Translations under genes and position numbers: made by a program
Notes under the pieces: generated by a model
Told to the model about the DNA's origin: nothing
Seen by the model: the letters and a program-made list of their open reading frames with translations, nothing else
The model's database searches: none
Shown: piece after piece, positions 36,674 to 44,679 of the stretch
Layout: the number at the start of each line of letters is the position of its first letter
Position numbering within the stretch: position 1 is the stretch's first letter
NCBI GenBank assembly: GCA_022787145.1
Contig: JALFVM010000032.1
Span: 1-50,042, forward strand
Length of the DNA: 50,042 bases
DNA from: Lachnospiraceae bacterium
Lineage (GTDB): Bacteria > Bacillota > Clostridia > Lachnospirales > Lachnospiraceae
Direction: 5' to 3'

Positions 36674-37429
36674 ATGAAAAAATTAGTTAGTTTGATGTTA
36701 ATCGGTGCTATGGCTGTTTCTTTGGTTGGCTGTGGCGGCAGCAAAAAAGGTGAGACTGTTCAGGAAGGTAAGCTGATCATGGCGACGAATGCAGAGTTCC
36801 CGCCGTATGAGTTTTATGAGGGTGACAAAGTTGTAGGTATCGATGCAGAGATTTCTGCTGCAATTGCTGAAAAATTAGGTCTGGAGCTTCAGATCGAGGA
36901 TATGGCATTTGATGCGATCGTTACTTCTGTAACATCCGGAAAGGCAGATATCGGTGCAGCCGGTATGACAGTAACGGAAGATCGTAAGAAAAACGTAGCG
37001 TTCACAGATACGTATGCAACTGCTTCTCAGGTTGTTATTGTAAAAGAGGGAAGTGATATTAAGACTCCGGATGATCTGACAGGCAAGACCATCGGTGTAC
37101 AGCTTGGTACAACTGGTGATATTTACTGTGGTGACATCGAAGGTGCAACCATCGAGCGTTACAACAAAGGATTTGAGGCAGTACAGTCTCTGCAGACAGA
37201 TAAGGTGGAGGCTGTTGTTATTGATGAGCAGCCTGCAAAAGTATTCGTAGAGCAGAACGAAGGTCTTCAGATTCTTCCTGACAAGTTTACAGAAGAAGAA
37301 TACGCAATTGCGGTAAACAAAGAAAATACAGCTTTAGTAGAGAAGATTAATACAGCTCTCGCTGAACTCAAAGAATCCGGTGAACTGGATAAGATTGTAG
37401 ACAAATATATTTCCGCTGACGCAGAATAG
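36674..37429 (+). CDS. Polar amino acid ABC transporter, substrate-binding lipoprotein
   Basis: The 251-residue lipoprotein has a signal peptide with lipobox LVGC (Cys20), so it is anchored outside the membrane. The SBP family 3 fold is shown by TNAEFPPYEFYEGDKVVGID and the MTVTEDRKKNVAFTDTY segment. GKTIGVQLGTTGD and VIDEQPAKVF complete the ligand cleft. GGAGG (36661-36665) selects ATG 36674 over 36659. It feeds the permease and ATPase that follow. Specificity (glutamine, arginine, cystine or other) cannot be read safely. Confidence 0.92.
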   Translation: MKKLVSLMLIGAMAVSLVGCGGSKKGETVQEGKLIMATNAEFPPYEFYEGDKVVGIDAEISAAIAEKLGLELQIEDMAFDAIVTSVTSGKADIGAAGMTVTEDRKKNVAFTDTYATASQVVIVKEGSDIKTPDDLTGKTIGVQLGTTGDIYCGDIEGATIERYNKGFEAVQSLQTDKVEAVVIDEQPAKVFVEQNEGLQILPDKFTEEEYAIAVNKENTALVEKINTALAELKESGELDKIVDKYISADAE

Positions 37430-37444
37430 GGAGTTTAAACAAGA

Positions 37445-38125
37445 ATGAAAGATGCGATTTATCAAAATCTGATTGCGGGGGACCGCTGGAAATATATTGC
37501 AAACGGACTGGGAGTCACACTCCGGATCACGTTGTTTGCAGTGCTGATCGGAATTGTTCTCGGTTTCCTGGTGGCAGTGGTTCGTTCCACATACGAAAAG
37601 ACACATAAGCTGAAGCTTTTGAATTTGCTCTGTCAGGTTTATCTGACGGTGATTCGCGGAACACCGATGGTCGTACAGCTTTTGATTATGTACTATATTG
37701 TGTTTGTTTCTGTGACAAGCAAGATCATGGTAGCTTCGCTTGCATTTGGAATCAACTCCGGTGCTTATGTTGCTGAGATTATCCGAGGCGGTATCCAGTC
37801 TATTGATAATGGACAGTTTGAGGCAGGAAGAAGTCTGGGATTTAATTATCCGCAGACGATGATTTACATTATTTTGCCGCAGGTATTTAAAAACGTACTT
37901 CCGGCTCTTGCAAATGAGTTTATCGTACTTTTGAAAGAGACTTCCGTGTGCGGTTACATCGCACTGCAGGATCTGACAAAGGGCGGCGATATCATCCGAA
38001 GCCAGACCTATAACGCATATGTGCCGCTGTTTACGGTGGCGCTGATTTATCTGGTTATGGTTATGATCTTTACACAGCTTGTAAAAATACTGGAGAGGAG
38101 GCTGAGGAGCAGTGAGCGCAGATAA
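37445..38125 (+). CDS. Polar amino acid ABC transporter, permease
   Basis: The 226-residue permease has about five helices and belongs to the HisM/GlnP family. The ATPase-docking EAA loop reads [20 protein letters not shown] followed by LPQ near residue 130, preceded by the conserved [11 protein letters not shown] single permease gene suggests a homodimeric channel. The 3' end overlaps the ATPase gene by 14 bp. Confidence 0.93.
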   Translation: MKDAIYQNLIAGDRWKYIANGLGVTLRITLFAVLIGIVLGFLVAVVRSTYEKTHKLKLLNLLCQVYLTVIRGTPMVVQLLIMYYIVFVSVTSKIMVASLAFGINSGAYVAEIIRGGIQSIDNGQFEAGRSLGFNYPQTMIYIILPQVFKNVLPALANEFIVLLKETSVCGYIALQDLTKGGDIIRSQTYNAYVPLFTVALIYLVMVMIFTQLVKILERRLRSSERR

Positions 38126-38852
38126 ACCTTTAATCCAGGTGCAGAACCTGACGAAAAGCTTCGGTGAATTCAAAGCTCTGAAGAATATTTCACAGAATAT
38201 TTATCCGGGAGAAGTGGTATTTGTGGTTGGACCTTCCGGTTCCGGAAAAAGTACCTTCCTGCGCTGTCTGAACCGATTAGAAGAGCCCACAGAGGGACAT
38301 ATCTTCTTTGACGGAGCAGACATCCTGGACAAGAAAACAAACATTGACAAGCATCGTCAGAAGATGGGAATGGTATTTCAGCATTTCAATCTGTTTCCAC
38401 ATCTGACAATCAAGAAAAATATTACACTTGCTCCTGTGAAACTGAAAATTATGTCACAGGAGGAGGCTGACAAAAAAGCAATGGAACTTCTCGAGAGAGT
38501 TGGTCTTCCGGATAAGGCAGATTCCTATCCGGCCATGCTTTCCGGAGGACAGAAGCAGCGAGTTGCCATTGCACGTGCACTTGCCATGAATCCGGAGGTG
38601 ATGCTGTTTGACGAGCCGACGTCCGCGCTTGATCCGGAGATGGTAGGCGAGGTACTGGAAATCATGGGAGAACTTGCAAAAGCAGGCATGACTATGGTGG
38701 TGGTAACGCATGAGATGGGATTTGCAAAAGAGGTTGCAACGCGCATTCTCTTTATGGCAGATGGGGAAATCAAAGAGGAAAACAATCCGAAAGATTTCTT
38801 TGAAAATCCGCAGCATCCGAGACTGCAGGATTTCCTTTCCAAGGTATTATAA
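38112..38852 (+). CDS. Polar amino acid ABC transporter, ATPase
   Basis: The 246-residue ATPase is GlnQ/HisP-like. Walker A is GPSGSGKST near residue 40, the Q-loop is [13 protein letters not shown], the signature is [15 protein letters not shown], Walker B is [12 protein letters not shown], and the switch is [10 protein letters not shown]. The start is GTG 38112 behind GAGGAG. Translational coupling with the permease is likely. A terminator follows. Confidence 0.94.
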   Translation: MSADKPLIQVQNLTKSFGEFKALKNISQNIYPGEVVFVVGPSGSGKSTFLRCLNRLEEPTEGHIFFDGADILDKKTNIDKHRQKMGMVFQHFNLFPHLTIKKNITLAPVKLKIMSQEEADKKAMELLERVGLPDKADSYPAMLSGGQKQRVAIARALAMNPEVMLFDEPTSALDPEMVGEVLEIMGELAKAGMTMVVVTHEMGFAKEVATRILFMADGEIKEENNPKDFFENPQHPRLQDFLSKVL

Positions 38853-38867
38853 GGAAGTGTATGAAAA

Positions 38868-38910
38868 TTCCCTTTGGGCTGTGAAAATGGCCTGAAGGGA
38901 AAATTTTTTA
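38868..38910 (+). terminator. Terminator of the ABC operon
   Basis: TTCCCTT (38868-38874) pairs with AAGGGAA (38895-38901) and the stem extends toward GGGC/GCC inside. AAATTTTTT follows. Confidence 0.75.
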
Positions 38911-38963
38911 AAAAAATTCAGAAAAAACTGTTATGTTTTCCATTTTCATCCGTATTATTTAGG

Positions 38964-39013
38964 TAGTGTAAAGTAGCCTATGAAAAAGTGGAACTGAAAG
39001 AAATGGCTCCATA
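38964..39013 (+). repeat. Third copy of the GTGTAAAGT...ATGGCTCCATA repeat
   Basis: The 50-bp copy begins TAGTGTAAAGTAGCCTATG and ends AAATGGCTCCATA, matching 25478-25525 with two extra bases. As there, a ribosome binding site and start codon follow within about 16 bp, here for the XRE-type regulator. Confidence 0.6.
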
Positions 39014-39028
39014 TAAGGGGGAATAAAA

Positions 39029-39253
39029 ATGGATAAAAAAGTAACAGTAGTTGGAAAAAATCTGAAAAAACACAGAAAAGAAAAAAATCTGACGCAGGAG
39101 CGTCTTGCATCTCGTTCCGGTTACCATCGAACCTACATATCTGCATTGGAAAGGGGAAGAGCAAATCCTACTGTGAACACTCTTGCAAATCTTTCGCAGC
39201 AGTTGGGAATTCAGATTCATGATTTATTTGATGATACAAAACGCAACGGATGA
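39029..39253 (+). CDS. Small XRE-family DNA-binding protein
   Basis: The 74-residue protein is a single Cro/CI helix-turn-helix domain: NLKKHRKEKNLTQERLASRS is helices 1-2, and GYHRTYISALERGRANPTV holds the recognition helix and the typical ERG turn. There is no other domain. AAGGGGG precedes the ATG. It lies between the ABC operon and glnA; a 17-bp inverted repeat at 39304-39342 downstream could be its operator, which is only a guess. Targets are unknown. Confidence 0.85.
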   Translation: MDKKVTVVGKNLKKHRKEKNLTQERLASRSGYHRTYISALERGRANPTVNTLANLSQQLGIQIHDLFDDTKRNG

Positions 39254-39303
39254 ATGAATAATCATGCATGAAAACAAACGGGAGCTGCTGCAAACAGCAA
39301 CAA

Positions 39304-39342
39304 AATGGGATTTCTGTGAAATGAATTCACAGAAATCCCATT
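39304..39342. other. Perfect 17-bp inverted repeat before the glnA promoter
   Basis: AATGGGATTTCTGTGAA (39304-39320) is followed by a 5-nt spacer and its exact complement (39326-39342). The right arm overlaps the first two bases of the glnA -35 box. There is no T-run on either strand, so it is either a poor terminator of the XRE gene or a protein-binding site controlling glnA. Confidence 0.6.
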
Positions 39343-39369
39343 GACAAAAAAAATAGGTACTGGTATTAT
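39341..39369 (+). promoter_or_regulatory. Promoter of glnA
   Basis: A consensus TTGACA (39341-39346) and TATTAT (39364-39369) with 17 bp spacing place the start near 39376, at the first base of the leader hairpin. Confidence 0.8.
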
Positions 39370-39375
39370 TTTTTT

Positions 39376-39477
39376 AAGGACAAGGGCGTTCTTTTGGATC
39401 ATATTAGAAAATTGCCTTTTATGTGAAAAGTGAAAAGCAATTTTCTAATATGATTTAAGAAGAAAAATGCCCTTTTT
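39376..39477 (+). promoter_or_regulatory. glnA leader: candidate ANTAR-type dual hexaloop with terminator
   Basis: Hairpin P1 pairs AAGGAC (39376-39381) with GTTCTT (39388-39393) around the six-base loop AAGGGC, with A at loop position 1 and G at 4. A weaker P2 can form with loop ATTGCC (39411-39416), also A1/G4. The competing structure is a perfect 18-bp inverted repeat (39398-39415 with 39437-39454). At its base the P1 loop AAGGGC (39382-39387) pairs with GCCCTT (39469-39474), followed by more T, which makes a terminator. The two folds exclude each other. An ANTAR protein is encoded just after glnA. Folding was done by hand. Confidence 0.7.
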
Positions 39478-39519
39478 CTATTTAGAAATATCAACGTACT
39501 GTGATAAGGAGAAATGGGT

Positions 39520-40851
39520 ATGTCAAAATATACAAAGGCAGATATTTTACAATTGATGGAAGAAGAGGATGTGGAATTTGTTCGTCTTCAGTTTACTGAC
39601 ATGTTCGGAATGTTTAAAAACGTGGCAATCACTGCAAGTCAGATGGAAAAGGCATTGAACAATCAGTGCATGTTTGACGGTTCTTCCGTGGATGGTTTTG
39701 TGCGAATTGAGGAGTCCGATATGTTTTTGCATCCGGATTTGGATACCTTTGCAATCTTTCCGTGGAGACCGCAGCAGGGACGTGTGGCAAGACTGATCTG
39801 TGATGTCTACAGATCGAACGGAGAGCCGTTTGAGGGAGATTCCCGCTATATACTGAAACAGCAGGTGGAAAAGGCACGGAAGATGGGATATGAATTCAAT
39901 GTAGGACCAGAGTGCGAATTTTTCCTTTATCACACCGATGATGATGGACTCCCGACAACTTTGACCCATGAAAAGGCCGGCTATTTTGATATGGGGCCGA
40001 TTGACCTTGGAGAAAATGCGCGCCGTGATATGATTCTGACGCTGGAGGATATGGGATTTGAGATTGAGGCATCTCATCATGAGATGGCACCGGCGCAGCA
40101 TGAGATTGATTTTAAATACGAGGATGCAGTGAAGACAGCAGATAACATTATGACATTCAAGCTGGCTGTTAAGACAATCGCGAAGAGACATGGTCTTCAT
40201 GCGACCTTTATGCCAAAGCCAAAGGTGGGAGTATGTGGTTCTGGTATGCACATCAACATGTCTCTGTCCAAAGATGGAAAGAATGCTTTTTATGATGCAA
40301 GCGATGAGCTGGGACTGAGCAGGGAAGCGTATTATTTTATCGGTGGTATTATGAAGCATATGAAAGGTATGACTGCGATTACCAATCAGCTTGTAAATTC
40401 TTATAAACGTTTTGTGCCGGGCTATGAAGCACCGGTATATATTGCATGGTCTGCGAAAAACCGCAGTCCGCTGATTCGTATTCCGGCGGTCAAAGGAGAG
40501 GGAACGAGGATAGAACTGAGAAGTCCGGATCCGGCAGCAAATCCTTATCTGACACTGGCGGTATGTCTGGCAGCAGGTCTGGATGGAATTGAAAACGAGA
40601 TTATGCCTCCGAAGAGTGTGGATCAGAATATCTTTGAGATGTCAAAGGTTGAGAAAAAGGCAGCTAAGATTGAGGCGCTTCCATGCAATCTTCTGGATGC
40701 AGTCCGTGAGCTGGAAAAAGATGAGTTTATCAAGGATGTTCTGGGCGAGCATATGACAGATTTGTATGTGCGTGCGAAGAAGGCAGAGTGGAATGATTAT
40801 ACGATGCAAGTGACAAGCTGGGAAGTAGACCAGTATCTCTACAAATTCTGA
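39520..40851 (+). CDS. glnA: Glutamine synthetase, type I-alpha (GlnA)
   Basis: The 443-residue enzyme joins ammonia to glutamate with ATP to make glutamine. The grasp domain (residues 1-100) includes MFDGSSVDGFVRIEESDM. The catalytic barrel has GPECEFFLY, HHEMAPAQHEIDF, GSGMHINMSL, and NRSPLIRIPA. Length and lack of the adenylylation-site loop place it in the short GSI-alpha class controlled by feedback rather than adenylylation. The ATG at 39520, eight bases after AGGAG, is preferred over 39514. Expression is probably set by the terminator-type leader and the ANTAR protein. Confidence 0.96.
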   Translation: MSKYTKADILQLMEEEDVEFVRLQFTDMFGMFKNVAITASQMEKALNNQCMFDGSSVDGFVRIEESDMFLHPDLDTFAIFPWRPQQGRVARLICDVYRSNGEPFEGDSRYILKQQVEKARKMGYEFNVGPECEFFLYHTDDDGLPTTLTHEKAGYFDMGPIDLGENARRDMILTLEDMGFEIEASHHEMAPAQHEIDFKYEDAVKTADNIMTFKLAVKTIAKRHGLHATFMPKPKVGVCGSGMHINMSLSKDGKNAFYDASDELGLSREAYYFIGGIMKHMKGMTAITNQLVNSYKRFVPGYEAPVYIAWSAKNRSPLIRIPAVKGEGTRIELRSPDPAANPYLTLAVCLAAGLDGIENEIMPPKSVDQNIFEMSKVEKKAAKIEALPCNLLDAVRELEKDEFIKDVLGEHMTDLYVRAKKAEWNDYTMQVTSWEVDQYLYKF

Positions 40852-40897
40852 TGGAAGCCAAAGCAATGAGACTCAGCAGAATAAGGGGAGATGTTGG

Positions 40898-41446
40898 ATG
40901 AGTGGAATTATAGTAGTATTTCCAAAAATTGAAGATGCGAAGAGTATTCGCAATCTCCTGGTGCGTCATGGGTTTGAGGTGACAGCTGTCTGTACGACGG
41001 GAGCGCAGGCACTGTATCAGGCAGATGATATGGGCAGTGGCATTGTTGTATGTGGGTATCGATTCAGTGATATGTTTTATTCACAGCTTCGCCAGTGCCT
41101 TCCAGCGGGGGTTTCCATGCTTCTTCTCGCTTCACAGCGCATACTGGCACAGAAAGAACCAGATGATGTCATGAGCGTGGCAATGCCCTTGAAAGTTCAT
41201 GAATTACTTGATACAATCAATATGATTCAATATTCTGTGGCGCGCAAGCGGAAGAAGAAAAAAGAAAAGCCGAAAGAGCGTGATCCGAGAGAAAAGAAGA
41301 TTATTGATGAAGCAAAAAAACTGCTCATGGAGCGTAATCATATGACAGAAGAAGAGGCTCACCGTTACGTGCAGAAATGCAGCATGGACAGCGGAAACAA
41401 TATGGTGGAGACAGCAGAAATGATTATGAGCATCATGAATCTGTAA
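40898..41446 (+). CDS. ANTAR domain RNA-binding antiterminator (NitR-like)
   Basis: The 182-residue protein has an N-terminal receiver-like domain (residues 1-115), a Lys/Arg-rich linker ([19 protein letters not shown]) and a C-terminal ANTAR domain. The ANTAR domain shows the pattern [20 protein letters not shown] and the following [19 protein letters not shown]. The receiver strand that usually holds the phosphorylated Asp reads [12 protein letters not shown], so the acceptor appears lost. ANTAR proteins bind paired hexaloop hairpins and prevent termination. ANTAR genes beside glnA are known in clostridia, and the leader at 39376 is the likely target. What signals nitrogen status to it is unknown. 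Confidence 0.88.
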   Translation: MSGIIVVFPKIEDAKSIRNLLVRHGFEVTAVCTTGAQALYQADDMGSGIVVCGYRFSDMFYSQLRQCLPAGVSMLLLASQRILAQKEPDDVMSVAMPLKVHELLDTINMIQYSVARKRKKKKEKPKERDPREKKIIDEAKKLLMERNHMTEEEAHRYVQKCSMDSGNNMVETAEMIMSIMNL

Positions 41447-41486
41447 AAGAGATGTAAGCTATGAGGTGCAGAAGGAGGATAACATC

Positions 41487-42326
41487 ATGAAGTTTACGAA
41501 AATGCATGGCATAGGCAATGATTATGTATATGTGAATTGCTTTGAAGAAAAGGTAGAAGACCCAAATCAAACAGCCAGATTTGTCAGTGACCGTCACTTT
41601 GGTATTGGTTCCGATGGCCTGATTCTGATTAAGCCTTCGGATGTGGCTGATTTTGAGATGGATATGTACAATTCCGATGGTTCCCAGGGTGCGATGTGTG
41701 GCAATGGAATCCGCTGTGTTGCAAAATATGTATACGATTATGGGCTGACAGATAAAACACAGATCAGTATCAATACCAAAAGTGGCATCAAATATCTGGA
41801 TTTGACTGTGGAAGATGGAAAAGTGACTCTTGTGAAGGTAAATATGGGAGCACCGGATACGATTGCCAAACACATTCCGATCGTATCGGAAAAGGAACAG
41901 GTCATTGATGAGCCGATTGTGGTAGATGGAAAGGAATATCGCATGACGGGGGTTTCTATGGGAAATCCGCATGCCGTTGTTTATATTGATGACGTAAAAG
42001 GTCTTGATATTGAGAAAATCGGACCGAAATTTGAAAATCATGAAGTATTCCCGGATCGTGTGAATACAGAATTCTGTAAAGTGTTAGACGATCACACCGT
42101 GGAAATGCGCGTGTGGGAGCGCGGAGCCGGGGAGACATTGGCCTGCGGAACAGGCGCCTGCGCCGTGGCTGTTGCTTCTATCTTAAATGGTTATACAAAA
42201 GATGAGGTGACAATCAAGCTGCTTGGCGGTGATTTGAAAATTTTCTGGGATCGCAAAGAGAATCTTGTCTATATGACAGGCCCGGCAACCGTTGTGTTTG
42301 ACGGCGAGATTGAAATTTCGGAATAA
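41487..42326 (+). CDS. dapF: Diaminopimelate epimerase DapF
   Basis: The 279-residue PLP-independent epimerase converts LL- to meso-diaminopimelate for lysine and peptidoglycan. The two catalytic cysteines are in [14 protein letters not shown] (near residue 72) and [15 protein letters not shown] (near residue 217), and [12 protein letters not shown] is the N-terminal signature. AAGGAGG places the start at ATG 41487. No terminator separates it from the ANTAR gene, so it may be read from the glnA promoter. A terminator follows at 42344. Confidence 0.95.
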   Translation: MKFTKMHGIGNDYVYVNCFEEKVEDPNQTARFVSDRHFGIGSDGLILIKPSDVADFEMDMYNSDGSQGAMCGNGIRCVAKYVYDYGLTDKTQISINTKSGIKYLDLTVEDGKVTLVKVNMGAPDTIAKHIPIVSEKEQVIDEPIVVDGKEYRMTGVSMGNPHAVVYIDDVKGLDIEKIGPKFENHEVFPDRVNTEFCKVLDDHTVEMRVWERGAGETLACGTGACAVAVASILNGYTKDEVTIKLLGGDLKIFWDRKENLVYMTGPATVVFDGEIEISE

Positions 42327-42343
42327 AAAAGAATTAGAAAGGG

Positions 42344-42384
42344 AATGGGTCAGGATGCGAAAAGGCACTGATTCATTCTTTTTT
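42344..42384 (+). terminator. Terminator after dapF
   Basis: AATGGGTCAG (42344-42353) pairs with CTGATTCATT (42368-42377), including two G-U pairs, and CTTTTTT follows. Confidence 0.8.
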
Positions 42385-42424
42385 GATGTGGCGGCTGCAC
42401 AAATCGACAAACTGAAAAAAGGCG

Positions 42425-42453
42425 TTCCCAACGGGGAGGATAGATGTTATAAT
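42425..42453 (+). promoter_or_regulatory. Promoter of the zinc-ribbon gene and gatCAB
   Basis: A weak TTCCCA (42425-42430) and a consensus TATAAT (42448-42453) are 17 bp apart, 42 bp before the next start codon. Confidence 0.5.
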
Positions 42454-42494
42454 GGACAAGATAACATGCGGTGACTCTGGGAAGGGGGAGAAAA

Positions 42495-42890
42495 ATGGCA
42501 AAATGTCAGTTGTGTGGTGGAAAAATTCGTAATGGACGTTGTTCTTTGTGTGGATGGATTAATCAGGATAAGAAGGAATACCTGCTGAATAAGAGCAGCT
42601 GTGATGATAAGCCGTTGACACATGTGCATCAGGAAGAGAATTTTGGTTCTTTTCAGAAAACAGAAAAGAAAACAAAGACAGCAAAGACATCCTCTGTTCA
42701 GAAAAAAACTGCATCCTATAATCAGAGAAAGACACCAAAAACATCCGGCAGGCAGAAGGCTTCTAAGCAAAAGAAAAAAACGCCTGTGTGGCTGAAAATG
42801 ATTTTTATCATCATTGGTATCAGTGTGTTCAGCGATCTGCTTGCAGCGGTGATTCGGTGGATAGAAGAAATAGTATCCCTGTTTCTGTAA
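42495..42890 (+). CDS. Zinc-ribbon single-pass membrane protein of unknown function
   Basis: The 131-residue protein starts with a CxxC-x8-CxxC zinc ribbon ([18 protein letters not shown]). A Lys/Thr/Ser-rich, probably disordered linker of about 70 residues follows, then one C-terminal membrane helix (residues about 102-123, [20 protein letters not shown]). GGGGGAG precedes the ATG. The protein is not recognised as a named family. The arrangement suggests a cytosolic, membrane-tethered zinc-ribbon protein. It lies 31 bp before gatC and is probably co-transcribed. Confidence 0.75.
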   Translation: MAKCQLCGGKIRNGRCSLCGWINQDKKEYLLNKSSCDDKPLTHVHQEENFGSFQKTEKKTKTAKTSSVQKKTASYNQRKTPKTSGRQKASKQKKKTPVWLKMIFIIIGISVFSDLLAAVIRWIEEIVSLFL

Positions 42891-42921
42891 AATAGATCAC
42901 GATTTGGAAAGGAGAAACATC

Positions 42922-43221
42922 ATGGCAAATATCATCAGCGATGAGACAATTGAATATGTAGGGATTTTGGCAAAACTGGAATTATCTGACGAAGAAAAAG
43001 AAGCTGCCAAAAAAGATATGGGAAGAATGCTGGACTATATTGATAAGCTTAATGAACTGGATACCAGCAGTGTGGAGCCGATGTCCCATGTATTTCCGGT
43101 ACACAACGTATTCCGTGAGGATGTTGTTGTAAACGGAGATGACAGAGAAAATATGCTGGCGAATGCACCGGAACAAAAAGACGGACAGTATGAAGTTCCG
43201 ATGACCACGGTAGAAGAATAG
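42922..43221 (+). CDS. gatC: Asp/Glu-tRNA amidotransferase subunit C (GatC)
   Basis: The 99-residue stabilising subunit of GatCAB has the family pattern [15 protein letters not shown] near the N-terminus, [14 protein letters not shown] in the middle and VPMTTVEE at the end. GGAGAAACATC before ATG 42922 defines the start. It binds GatA and GatB, which are encoded next in the usual C-A-B order. Confidence 0.95.
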   Translation: MANIISDETIEYVGILAKLELSDEEKEAAKKDMGRMLDYIDKLNELDTSSVEPMSHVFPVHNVFREDVVVNGDDRENMLANAPEQKDGQYEVPMTTVEE

Positions 43222-43231
43222 GAGGAAAATC

Positions 43232-44677
43232 ATGGGATTATTAGACCTGACAGCCGTAGAGCTGGGCAAGAAGATCAAGGCCGGTGAGGTATCCGTTTTG
43301 GAAGCAACAAAAGCTGCTCTTGATCAGATTAAAGAAAAAGACGACCTGTACAACTGCTATGTAACAGTGGACGAGGAAGGTGCGTTGAAACAGGCAGAAG
43401 AAGTACAGAAAAAAATAGATGCAGGAGAATTGACCGGACCTCTGGCAGGTGTTCCTGTGGCAATCAAAGACAACATGTGCACCAGGGGACTGCTTACCAC
43501 TTGCAGCTCTAAAATTTTGGGAAATTTTGTACCTACCTATACGGCAGAAGCAGTTCTCAATCTGGAGAAGGCAGGGGCTGTCATTCTTGGAAAAACAAAT
43601 ATGGATGAGTTTGCGATGGGAAGTACCACAGAGACTTCTTACTATGGTGTGACAAGAAACCCGCACAATCCGGATCATGTACCTGGCGGTTCTTCCGGTG
43701 GTTCCTGCGCTGCAGTTGCTGCAAATGAGTGTTTCTACGCACTGGGATCTGATACGGGTGGTTCAATCCGTCAGCCAAGTTCTTTTTGCGGTGTGACGGG
43801 AATCAAACCTACTTATGGTACCGTATCCCGTTATGGCCTGATTGCATATGGTTCTTCTCTCGATCAGATTGGACCTGTGGCAAAAGACGTGACAGACTGT
43901 GCAGTGATTCTTGAGACGATTGCTTCTCACGATAAGAAAGACAGCACTTCTGTAGCGAGAGAAGATTTGGATTTTACTTCTGCACTGGTGGACGATGTAA
44001 AGGGCATGCGCATTGGTATTCCGAGAGATTATCTCGGAGAAGGACTGGACAGCGAAGTAAAGGCTGCTGTTTTGGATGCTGCAAAGAAGCTGGAAGCAAA
44101 AGGGGCGATTGTAGAAGAATTTGACTTGAGCCTGGTAGAGTATGCGATTCCGGCTTATTATGTCATTGCTTCCGCGGAGGCAAGCTCCAATCTGTCCCGT
44201 TTTGACGGTGTCAAATACGGATATCGTGCGAAAGAATATGATGGACTGCACAGCATGTACAAAAAATCTCGTTCAGAGGGATTTGGCGCAGAAGTAAAAC
44301 GCCGTATTATGCTTGGTTCCTTCGTACTGAGCTCTGGCTATTATGATGCTTACTATCTGAAAGCTCTGCGCACAAAAGCACTGATTAAGCAGGCGTTTGA
44401 CAGAGCCTTTGAAAAATACGATGTCATTCTCGGACCGGCAGCGCCGACCACTGCACCGAAACTCGGAGAATCCTTGAGTGATCCGCTGAAAATGTACCTG
44501 GGTGATATTTATACGATTTCTGTAAATCTTGCCGGACTTCCTGGAATGTCTGTTCCGGCTGGAGAAGACAGCAAAGGTCTGCCGATTGGTGTACAGTTTA
44601 TCGGCGATTGCTTCAAGGAGAAAAACATCATCCGCGCAGGATATGCCTTTGAGTGCAGCAGAAAGGAGACAGAATAA
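43232..44677 (+). CDS. gatA: Asp/Glu-tRNA amidotransferase subunit A (GatA)
   Basis: The 481-residue amidase releases ammonia from glutamine for transamidation of Glu-tRNA(Gln) and Asp-tRNA(Asn). The Ser-Ser-Lys triad is visible: Lys in VAIKDNMC, Ser in GSDTGGSIRQP, and the Gly/Ser-rich VPGGSSGGSCAAVAA. GGAGGAAAATC precedes the ATG, 10 bp after gatC. Confidence 0.97.
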   Translation: MGLLDLTAVELGKKIKAGEVSVLEATKAALDQIKEKDDLYNCYVTVDEEGALKQAEEVQKKIDAGELTGPLAGVPVAIKDNMCTRGLLTTCSSKILGNFVPTYTAEAVLNLEKAGAVILGKTNMDEFAMGSTTETSYYGVTRNPHNPDHVPGGSSGGSCAAVAANECFYALGSDTGGSIRQPSSFCGVTGIKPTYGTVSRYGLIAYGSSLDQIGPVAKDVTDCAVILETIASHDKKDSTSVAREDLDFTSALVDDVKGMRIGIPRDYLGEGLDSEVKAAVLDAAKKLEAKGAIVEEFDLSLVEYAIPAYYVIASAEASSNLSRFDGVKYGYRAKEYDGLHSMYKKSRSEGFGAEVKRRIMLGSFVLSSGYYDAYYLKALRTKALIKQAFDRAFEKYDVILGPAAPTTAPKLGESLSDPLKMYLGDIYTISVNLAGLPGMSVPAGEDSKGLPIGVQFIGDCFKEKNIIRAGYAFECSRKETE

Positions 44678-44679
44678 TT

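Noticed and set aside
42355..42474. A possible 39-residue small protein between dapF and the zinc-ribbon gene
   Set aside because: It starts inside a good terminator (42344-42384) and ends across a promoter, so it is very unlikely to be translated as a unit.
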